From the NCBI GenBank assembly GCA_005889445.1, contig VBGS01000064.1, positions 1-5,147 of the forward strand: a stretch of 5,147 nucleotides of DNA. The letters are read 5' to 3'. Below are positions 1 through 4,903 of this stretch, piece by piece. Under the pieces are notes generated by a model. The model was not told the origin of the DNA, did not search any database, and saw nothing but the letters and a program-made list of their open reading frames with translations. This stretch comes from Chloroflexota bacterium (GTDB lineage: Bacteria; Chloroflexota; Limnocylindria; P2-11E). A program made the translations under genes and the position numbers. Numbering within the stretch: position 1 is the stretch's first letter; each line of letters starts with the position of its first letter.

Positions 1-596
1 ATCCCAGCGGCGACGAGCGCGACGAGCGCTTCGTCGCGGCGGCGGACGCCGAGCACCACGATCGCGAGGAACGTGGCGGTGATCGCGAAGTCGATCCCGA
101 AGCGGCGGGGCTCGCCGATCGCATCACCGAGGAGCACCCCCGCGATCGTCGTGATGATCCAGACGATGTAGAGCGCCACGGCGAACGTCGCGTAGTAGCG
201 CACCCGTCGGCCGCCCCGTCGCGAGTAGCCGGTCGCCATCGCGAAGGCCTCATCCGTCAGGACGAACCCTGCCGCCAGACGCTGGGCGAGGCTCAGCCGT
301 GCGAGGTGGGAGCGAAGCGCGGTGGCCATGAGCAGGTGTCGCAGGTTCAAGAAGAGCACCGTCGTCACGATGAGCACGGCCGGCGCGTGCGCCGACCAGA
401 GCTGCACGAACGCGAACTGCGACGCGCCAGCGAAGACCAGGACGCTCATCGCGATGATCTCGATCGGTTCGAGGCCTCCCTGCCGCGCGACGACGCCAAA
501 GGTGGTCCCCACAAGCGCGACTGTCCCCAGGACCGGCCATCCTTCGGCGAACGCGCGACGGGATGGCCGCGGGTCCGCGGCCGGGATCTCGCTCAG
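1..596 (-). CDS. azlC: AzlC family branched-chain amino acid permease, 3' end beyond the window
   Basis: Inner-membrane large subunit of the AzlCD-type branched-chain amino acid exporter. The 198 visible residues show family landmarks in order: an N-terminal RRAFAEGW segment (13-20), a hydrophobic stretch 22-36, GASQFAF (57-63) inside a membrane segment, NLRHLLMATAL (84-94), LTDEAFAMAT (113-122), a membrane segment near 136-157, and the late motif FGIDFAITATFLAI (166-179). No ATG, GTG or TTG lies at a suitable N-terminal position. The codon that fits is CTG at 596-594, which overlaps the TGA of the upstream carboxylase gene (CTGA). The first alternative, GTG at 512, would remove the conserved N-terminal segment. 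As third cistron of a hydratase-carboxylase operon it probably moves leucine, isoleucine or valine, or analogues. Its usual partner AzlD would lie beyond base 1. Family assignment is strong; substrate and start are inferred. Confidence 0.88.
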   Translation of the reverse strand, partial: MSEIPAADPRPSRRAFAEGWPVLGTVALVGTTFGVVARQGGLEPIEIIAMSVLVFAGASQFAFVQLWSAHAPAVLIVTTVLFLNLRHLLMATALRSHLARLSLAQRLAAGFVLTDEAFAMATGYSRRGGRRVRYYATFAVALYIVWIITTIAGVLLGDAIGEPRRFGIDFAITATFLAIVVLGVRRRDEALVALVAAG

Positions 597-2512
597 GTCT
601 GGTCCGGCTCGAAGTCCGCGAGCCGCTCGCCTCGCGCGACCTGCTGGCCCACCTTGGCGAGGACGCGGGTGATCCGTCCGTCGGCCGGCGCCTCGACGCG
701 GAGCTCCATCTTCATCGCCTCGACGACGAAGAGCAGGTCGCCACGTCGCACGCGCCGGTCGGGCGACGCCGACGCCCCGATCACGACGCCCGGCATCGGC
801 GCGACCACCTCGGCGCCGGCGACCTCCTCGACGGCGCGATCGCGCGGCCCGGTCTCGAGCTCCCACGTCTCTCCGCCGACCATCGTCCATACCGTTCCGC
901 CCGCGCGTGCCGCGGCCGCCGGCGCATCGTCGACCGTCCAGCGATGCGGCTCGTCGGCGGCTGCGACACGGTGCGTCCCGGAGCGGTAGGGGCCCGCGCC
1001 CTCGAGCTGAACTACCTGCTCGCGATCGCCGTCGCGCAGGATGAGGGTGGTCGCCGGTACGCCCCCGATGCGCCACGGTCCGGCGGACGTCCACGGATCG
1101 CCCACCGTGCGGCTCGCGGCGACGACCGAGGCAGCGGCGACCGCGTACGCCTCGGGCGGAGGCGCCGCGCGCGACGCCACGAGTGTCGACAGCTCTCGCT
1201 CGACGAGCTCGGTGTCGAGAACGTGGACGCGGACGCGGTCGTTCCGCAGCAGCGCGCCGAGGAAAGCGAGGTTCGTACGAACGCCGAGGATCTCGGTCTG
1301 CGCGAGCGCGTTCGCGAGCATGCCGAGCGCGATACGCGGATCGCCGCCGTGCGCGATGACCTTCGCGATGAGCGGATCGTAGTGGCGCGTCACGACGTCA
1401 CCCTCGTCGTAGCCGGCGTCCACGCGGATGCCGTTTCCGGCGGGCCAGCGGACGTGCACGAGCCGTCCCGTCGAGGGGAGGAACCCTGAGGCGGGGTCTT
1501 CGGCGTAGACGCGTGCCTCGTAGGCGTATCCCCGCGGCAGATGCGGTGCCGCGAGCGGCTCGTCGAGCGCGATCCGGAGCTGCTGCTCAACGAGATCGAT
1601 CCGGTGGACGAGCTCGGTCACTGGATGTTCGACCTGCAGCCGGGGATTCACCTCGAGGAAGAAGAAACGACCCTGACCGTCGACGATGAACTCGACCGTC
1701 CCGGCGCCTCGGTATCCCGCCTCCCGGGCCACCGCGATCGCGGCCTCCTGCAGGACGGCGTGCTGATCCTTTCGCGCCGTGACCGCCGGGCTGACCTCGA
1801 CGATCTTCTGGTGACGGCGCTGGAGCGAGCAGTCGCGATCCCCGACCGCCTGCACCTCGCCGTGCGAGTCCGCGAGGATCTGGACCTCGATGTGGCGAGG
1901 GCGCTCGACGAGGCGCTCGAGGAGGAGCCGCTCGTCACCAAAGGCGGACGCCGCGAGCCGCCTCGCGCGCGCGAGCGCATCGCCGAGCGCCCGCTCCTCG
2001 CGTACGGTCTGCATGCCGATGCCGCCGCCACCCGCGAGCGGCTTGATCATGAGCGGATATCCCGTGTCGCGCGCCGCTTTCGCGAACGCGGCATCGGTCT
2101 GTTCGGTGCCAGGGTAGCCGGGCAGTACGGGGACGCCGGCGCGCTCGGCGATGGCCTTCGCTTCCGCCTTGTCGCCGAGGGCGGCGAGCACCGCGGCGGG
2201 AGGGCCGACGAAGCGGAGGCCCGCCGCGGTCACGGCATTCGCGAAGTCCGGACTCTCCGCGAGAAATCCGTACCCCGGATGGACGAGCGCGGCCTCGGTC
2301 TCGCGCGCCGCGGCGATGAGCCGGTCGATCGCGAGATACGACTCGCGCGCCGGAGCGGGACCGAGCCGGACCGCGGCATCCGCTTCGCGCACGAACGGCA
2401 GCGCGGCATCGGCGTCGGAGTACGCGGCGACGGCTCGCATTCCAAGGCGTCGCGCCGTCCGGATGATCCGACGCGCGATCTCGCCGCGGTTCGCGACGAG
2501 GAGTGTCGTCAC
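593..2512 (-). CDS. liuD: Biotin-dependent acyl-CoA carboxylase alpha subunit, probably methylcrotonyl-CoA carboxylase type
   Basis: A 639-residue cytosolic subunit combining biotin carboxylase and biotin carrier. It uses ATP and bicarbonate to carboxylate biotin, for transfer to an acyl-CoA by a separate beta subunit. The N-terminus LLVANRGEIARRI (4-16) is canonical. The ATP-grasp part has KPLAGGGGIGM (157-167), RHIEVQIL (206-213), RDCSLQRRHQKIVE (226-239) and EVNPRLQVEHPVTE (287-300). The biotin carboxylase C-terminal region has EARVYAEDP (332-340) and HYDPLIAK (378-385). After a less conserved linker of about 110 residues comes the carrier domain, with APMPG (571-575) and the biotinyl lysine K601 in EAMKME, 38 residues from the end as usual. 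Length is close to LiuD (about 650). The GTG start overlaps the hydratase stop (GTGA). The Ile in GGGGIGM replaces the usual Arg/Lys. Acetyl-, propionyl- or geranyl-CoA are possible substrates; the neighbouring liuC-like hydratase favours methylcrotonyl-CoA or similar. Confidence 0.93.
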   Translation of the reverse strand: MTTLLVANRGEIARRIIRTARRLGMRAVAAYSDADAALPFVREADAAVRLGPAPARESYLAIDRLIAAARETEAALVHPGYGFLAESPDFANAVTAAGLRFVGPPAAVLAALGDKAEAKAIAERAGVPVLPGYPGTEQTDAAFAKAARDTGYPLMIKPLAGGGGIGMQTVREERALGDALARARRLAASAFGDERLLLERLVERPRHIEVQILADSHGEVQAVGDRDCSLQRRHQKIVEVSPAVTARKDQHAVLQEAAIAVAREAGYRGAGTVEFIVDGQGRFFFLEVNPRLQVEHPVTELVHRIDLVEQQLRIALDEPLAAPHLPRGYAYEARVYAEDPASGFLPSTGRLVHVRWPAGNGIRVDAGYDEGDVVTRHYDPLIAKVIAHGGDPRIALGMLANALAQTEILGVRTNLAFLGALLRNDRVRVHVLDTELVERELSTLVASRAAPPPEAYAVAAASVVAASRTVGDPWTSAGPWRIGGVPATTLILRDGDREQVVQLEGAGPYRSGTHRVAAADEPHRWTVDDAPAAAARAGGTVWTMVGGETWELETGPRDRAVEEVAGAEVVAPMPGVVIGASASPDRRVRRGDLLFVVEAMKMELRVEAPADGRITRVLAKVGQQVARGERLADFEPDQT

Positions 2513-3276
2513 CAGCTCGGCTTGCGCCGTTCGAGGAACGCGCGAAGGCCCTCCTGGCCCTCGGCGCTGACGCGGATCGCGGCGATCCGCTCGACGACCA
2601 GATCCGCGACCGCGTCTGGTGGCCGGCCCTCGACCTCGCGAACGAGGCGCTTCGCCGCTCTCACCGCGCGCGGCCCGCTCTCGAGGATCGCCGCCACGAC
2701 GCGTTCCACGGACGCGTCCAGATCGCCGGGCTCGACGAGACGCTCGACGAGACCGATCTCATGCGCGCGTTTCGCGTCGATCCGCGCTCCGGTGACGAAG
2801 AGCGCCGTCGCCCGAGCGGGACCGATCTTGCGCACGACGAACGGGGACACGACCGCCGGGAGGATCCCGAGACGCGTCTCGGTGAACGCGAAGAACGCCG
2901 CGGTCGACGCCACGGCGATGTCGGATACGGCGACGAGTCCGGCGCCGCCGCCGAGCGCGGCCCCCTGGACCCGGACGATGAGCGGGACCGCGAGCTCGTA
3001 GAGCGCCCGGTACATCGCGGCGAGGGCGCCGGAGTCGGCGGTGTTCTCGGCGAGGGAGTAGTCGGCCATCGACCGCATCCAATCGATGTCGGCCCCGGCG
3101 CAGAAGGCGTCGCCTTCGCTGTCCAGGATGACCGCCCGCGCGTTCTCGTCGACCGTTCGGGCCGCCGCGGTGATCTCCGCGATCATGGCCGCGTCGAAAG
3201 CGTTCTTCCGGTCGGGCCGCGCGAGCGTGATGCGGACGACATGTCTTGGATCCGTATCGAAACGGACTCTGCTCAT
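2509..3276 (-). CDS. liuC: Enoyl-CoA hydratase/isomerase family protein, methylglutaconyl-CoA hydratase (LiuC) type
   Basis: A 255-residue crotonase-fold enzyme, normal length for the family. Visible signatures are LARPDRKNAFD (18-28), the oxyanion-hole segment FCAGADIDWM (58-67), VQGAALGGGAGL (103-114), the TETRLGILPAVVSP segment (132-145) and the C-terminal EGLRAFLERRKP (242-253). GADIDWM together with LGILPAVVSP is the pattern I associate with 3-methylglutaconyl-CoA hydratases of leucine degradation rather than short-chain crotonase. Only the second catalytic glutamate of crotonase is retained (E133); the first is replaced by G113. The product would be HMG-CoA if the LiuC role holds; an AtuE-like hydratase of acyclic terpene breakdown is the main alternative. 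The ATG at 3276 is the natural start, and the reading frame stays open far upstream only as a shadow of the divergent gene. It is first in the operon and translationally coupled to the carboxylase. Confidence 0.9.
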   Translation of the reverse strand: MSRVRFDTDPRHVVRITLARPDRKNAFDAAMIAEITAAARTVDENARAVILDSEGDAFCAGADIDWMRSMADYSLAENTADSGALAAMYRALYELAVPLIVRVQGAALGGGAGLVAVSDIAVASTAAFFAFTETRLGILPAVVSPFVVRKIGPARATALFVTGARIDAKRAHEIGLVERLVEPGDLDASVERVVAAILESGPRAVRAAKRLVREVEGRPPDAVADLVVERIAAIRVSAEGQEGLRAFLERRKPSW

Positions 3277-3318
3277 AACGTGAACTTTAGACTCGCGTCG
3301 AACTGGAGGAGGGAAAGC
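3277..3318. promoter_or_regulatory. Divergent intergenic region with possible overlapping -10 boxes
   Basis: Only 42 bases separate the start codons of the hydratase (minus) and the DUF1003 gene (plus), so the promoters of both must lie here or inside the neighbouring gene. On the minus strand TAAAGT (3289-3284) resembles a -10 box and ends seven bases before the hydratase ATG, which would give a leaderless mRNA; no Shine-Dalgarno is seen for that gene. On the plus strand TAGACT (3288-3293) is a similar -10 candidate, upstream of the GGAGGAGG site. Neither has a convincing -35. The two hexamers share bases, so initiation could be mutually exclusive. This is inference from short degenerate matches. 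Confidence 0.3.
3305..3312 (+). promoter_or_regulatory. Strong ribosome binding site of the DUF1003 gene
   Basis: GGAGGAGG lies six bases before the ATG at 3319. It is the clearest Shine-Dalgarno sequence in the window. It selects ATG 3319 over the in-frame ATG at 3241, which would overlap the divergent hydratase gene. Confidence 0.8.
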
Positions 3319-3795
3319 ATGAGCCAGGCCGCGACGACTCGATTCCGGTTCCCCCGTCCGACTGTCCACGTCCGCTCGCCGTTCGGAGACGATTGGTTCG
3401 GTCGGCGGGCGGAAGCGTTCGCGCGATTCTTCGGGACCCCCCGCTACCTTCTGATGCAGACCTTTCTGGTCCTCTGCTGGGTGGCGCTGAACGCGATGGG
3501 CGCCTTCAACTACGACCCGTATCCGTTCATCCTGCTGAACCTCGTGTTCAGCACCCAGGCCGCGTATGCGGCGCCGATGATCCTGCTCGCGCAGACGCGA
3601 CAAGCCGAGCGCGAGCGCGCGCATTCCGACGCCGACGCGGAGCATCGCGAGACGATCGCGACGTCGCAGATGGAGCTGCTCACCCAGAACACCGAGCTGA
3701 CCGTGCAGGTCGCCAAGCTCGCGCACCAGATCGAGACACTCACGCGTGAGATGCACGGACGGATCGTGTCCGAGTCGAAGGCGATCGGCGACTGA
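3319..3795 (+). CDS. DUF1003 family membrane protein
   Basis: A 158-residue protein with the DUF1003 pattern. A soluble N-terminus of about 40 residues has FARFFGTPRYLL (34-45). A first membrane segment follows (about 43-60), then the hallmark YDPYPFILLNLVFSTQAAYAAP (65-86, read as hallmark plus second membrane segment, about 68-90). The cytoplasmic C-terminal tail (about 92-150) is rich in Glu, Gln, Arg and Leu and looks like an amphipathic helix or coiled coil. The biochemical role of DUF1003 proteins is not known to me. The usual Asp/Asn-rich post-membrane segment is altered here to AHSDADAEH (101-109). The start is fixed by an excellent ribosome binding site. The mobA-like gene follows after 10 bases on the same strand, so the two are probably cotranscribed, though no functional link is evident. 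Confidence 0.9.
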   Translation: MSQAATTRFRFPRPTVHVRSPFGDDWFGRRAEAFARFFGTPRYLLMQTFLVLCWVALNAMGAFNYDPYPFILLNLVFSTQAAYAAPMILLAQTRQAERERAHSDADAEHRETIATSQMELLTQNTELTVQVAKLAHQIETLTREMHGRIVSESKAIGD

Positions 3796-3805
3796 CCGGG
3801 GCGGC

Positions 3806-4390
3806 CTGACGAGCGCTGCCGGCATCCTTCTCGCCGGCGGCGCGTCGAGACGCTTCGGACGCGACAAGCTCCGCGAGCCGATCGACGGCGAGCCGCTCTT
3901 CTGGCGTCCGCTGCGCGCGCTCCGAGCCTGCGATGAGGTCGTGATCGTCGTGGCGCCCGACGCGGCCGAACCAGATCTTCCCGGCGACATGTCGCGGGCG
4001 CGCTTCGTGCGAGACGATGCGCCTTTCGGCGGGCCGCTCGTCGGCTGCCACACCGGGCTCCGCAGCGTCAGCGAGGCGATCGCGGTCGTGGTCGCGGGAG
4101 ACATGCCGGGCCTGCGGCCCGAGATCGTCGCGCTCTTGCGGCGTCGCCTTCAGGAGAGCGGCGCGTCTGCCCTGGTGCTCTCCGACGGCGAGCGAGCGCG
4201 GCCGCTCCCGCTGGCGCTCCAGGTCGCACCCGCGCTCCGCGCCGCCGAACGGCTGCTCTCCACGGCGGAGCGCCGGCTGCGGGCGCTGGTGGAAGCGCTC
4301 GATGCGGTCGTGCTCGGCGCGGAGGAATGGGGCGCGGCGGACCCGACTGGGGATTGGCGTCGCGATGTCGACGTCCCGGGGGACGTCTAG
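3806..4390 (+). CDS. mobA: Molybdenum cofactor guanylyltransferase (MobA-like nucleotidyltransferase)
   Basis: A cytosolic Rossmann-like nucleotidyltransferase expected to transfer GMP from GTP to molybdopterin to make the guanine dinucleotide cofactor. With the CTG start it has 194 residues, normal for MobA. Motifs seen: the nucleotide-binding loop GILLAGGASRRFGRDK (6-21) with K21, the DDAPFGGPLVG segment (70-80), the metal-binding AGDMPGL (97-103) with D99, and a C-terminal RDVDVPGD close to the family's usual NxxTPxDL ending. CTG 3806 puts five residues before GILLAGG, as expected, and GGGGCGG precedes it as a weak Shine-Dalgarno. No ATG, GTG or TTG is available there. The only other choice, GTG 3746, overlaps DUF1003 by 50 bases and adds an unconserved 20-residue extension. 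MocA, CofC or another sugar-phosphate-type nucleotidyltransferase is possible but fits less well. No molybdoenzyme is in the window. Confidence 0.85.
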   Translation: MTSAAGILLAGGASRRFGRDKLREPIDGEPLFWRPLRALRACDEVVIVVAPDAAEPDLPGDMSRARFVRDDAPFGGPLVGCHTGLRSVSEAIAVVVAGDMPGLRPEIVALLRRRLQESGASALVLSDGERARPLPLALQVAPALRAAERLLSTAERRLRALVEALDAVVLGAEEWGAADPTGDWRRDVDVPGDV

Positions 4391-4409
4391 CTCCGCTCGC
4401 CGCTAGGTC
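4382..4409. repeat. Small bulged inverted repeat spanning the two convergent stop codons
   Basis: GAC-GT-CTAG (4382-4390) pairs with CTAG-GTC (4403-4409) across a 12-base loop, leaving GT bulged. Both stop codons (mobA TAG and arsR TAG) are part of the CTAG arms. It could mark the end of both transcripts, but the stem is only 7 pairs and has no T-run on either side, so I do not call it an intrinsic terminator. Confidence 0.3.
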
Positions 4410-4765
4410 GAGACCGGCTCCAGCCGATCGAATGCGGCCGCGATGTCCTCGATGATCTGCGCATTGAGATCGGCCGCAAGCCGGTAGCGGACGACATTCC
4501 CGTTCCGCGCGGGCCGGACCACATCGGCCTCGCGGAGCACGCGGAGGTGCTGGCTCGTCGCCGACCGGCTCCGCCCGAGGACGCGCGCGAGATCGCTCGC
4601 CGCGAGCTGGTTGTCTCGCAGGGCACGGACGATCTTGAGGCGCGTCGGATCGCAGAGCACGTCGAGCAGGCGACGCATTCGGCGCTCGCTCGGCGCCGAC
4701 AGTGTCTGGCGCTCGGCGGCCGCCACCGCCACAGGATCTATGGGTTGGGGGGCAGGTGATTCCAT
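4403..4765 (-). CDS. ArsR-family winged-helix transcriptional regulator
   Basis: A 120-residue DNA-binding protein. After a Pro/Ala-rich tail (1-25) comes the ArsR core: RRLLDVLCDPTRLKIVRAL (31-49), the helix-turn-helix LAASDLARVLGRSRSATSQHLRVL (54-77) with the recognition helix around SRSATSQHLRVL, a beta-wing with RNGNVVRYRL (88-97) and a C-terminal helix. The single Cys (38) and the absence of an ELCVCDL box argue against arsenic or cadmium sensing; the signal is unknown. I chose ATG 4765 because AGAGGT (4778-4773) lies seven bases upstream. In-frame ATG 4792, with AAGGA eleven bases away, and GTG 4819 would give 129 and 138 residues. It lies convergent with mobA and divergent from a response regulator, so autoregulation or control of that regulator is plausible. 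Confidence 0.88.
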   Translation of the reverse strand: MESPAPQPIDPVAVAAAERQTLSAPSERRMRRLLDVLCDPTRLKIVRALRDNQLAASDLARVLGRSRSATSQHLRVLREADVVRPARNGNVVRYRLAADLNAQIIEDIAAAFDRLEPVST

Positions 4766-4772
4766 CGGTTGG

Positions 4773-4778
4773 ACCTCT
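4773..4778 (-). promoter_or_regulatory. Ribosome binding site favouring ATG 4765 of the arsR-family gene
   Basis: On the minus strand AGAGGT ends seven bases before ATG 4765. The two longer alternatives have no similarly placed site, so this decides the start. If either longer form is used, this stretch is coding. Confidence 0.5.
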
Positions 4779-4805
4779 AGCAAACGGGTCATTCGCCGGA
4801 CGTTC

Positions 4806-4811
4806 CTTATG
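4806..4811 (-). promoter_or_regulatory. Possible -10 box of the arsR-family gene
   Basis: CATAAG on the minus strand matches TATAAT at four of six positions. It would place transcription start near 4799, giving a leader of about 34 bases before ATG 4765. No good -35 is visible. Use of the GTG 4819 start would make this stretch coding and refute the call. Confidence 0.22.
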
Positions 4812-4850
4812 CATCCCACATGCCTGTCTGCCGCCGGTCCGCTCCAGGTT

Positions 4851-4871
4851 GAGCAGCGACGAAAGTTGCTC
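4851..4871. promoter_or_regulatory. Inverted repeat, candidate operator in the arsR/response-regulator divergent region
   Basis: GAGCAGC (4851-4857) and GTTGCTC (4865-4871) form a 7-base inverted repeat, perfect but for one G-T pair, around the 7-base centre GACGAAA. The size suits a homodimeric winged-helix protein, and the adjacent divergent gene encodes one. The right arm overlaps the candidate -35 (4866-4871) of the response-regulator gene, a layout expected for repression. Binding by this particular ArsR protein is inference. Confidence 0.42.
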
Positions 4872-4895
4872 TGTCGTTACGAAATCCCCTATGAA
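4866..4895 (+). promoter_or_regulatory. Possible promoter of the response-regulator gene
   Basis: TTGCTC (4866-4871) and TATGAA (4890-4895) are spaced by 18 bases and match three and four of six consensus positions. Transcription would begin near 4902, at or just before the ATG at 4904, giving an essentially leaderless message. That agrees with the lack of a good Shine-Dalgarno there. The remaining bases between 4766 and 4903 show nothing else I can name. Confidence 0.35.
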
Positions 4896-4903
4896 GTCAG
4901 GTC

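Noticed and set aside
10..37. Direct repeat of GCGACGAGC (10-18, 19-27) followed by TCGTCGC forming a 7-base hairpin
   Set aside because: Lies inside azlC, where repeated Leu-Val-Ala codons explain it.
250..540. Minus-strand frame of 96 codons starting with ATG at 540
   Set aside because: Shadow in another frame of azlC, whose motifs are unmistakable in the adjacent frame.
563..1489. Plus-strand open frame of 308 codons opposite the carboxylase 3' half
   Set aside because: Low-complexity Arg/Ala/Asp composition and complete overlap with the biotin carrier and carboxylase coding sequence.
1541..3001. Long plus-strand open frame (486 codons) opposite the carboxylase and hydratase genes
   Set aside because: Arg/Asp/Glu-rich translation with no recognisable motif. 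The minus strand here encodes two clearly conserved enzymes, and GC-rich DNA gives long antisense frames.
3746..3805. GTG 3746 as start of the mobA-like gene
   Set aside because: No ribosome binding site, 50-base overlap with DUF1003, and a 20-residue extension before the MobA loop that usually lies within a few residues of the start.
3277..4104. Upstream extension of the hydratase reading frame, which would give a 531-residue protein
   Set aside because: The extension lies antisense to DUF1003 and mobA and shows no family motif; the crotonase domain begins naturally at ATG 3276.
4068..4814. Minus-strand open frame of 248 codons across mobA and the arsR-family gene
   Set aside because: Pro/Arg/Ala-rich, no motif, and it overlaps two genes with clear domain signatures.
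4811..4823. GCAT-N5-ATGC inverted repeat upstream of the arsR-family gene
   Set aside because: Arms of four bases are too short to separate from chance.
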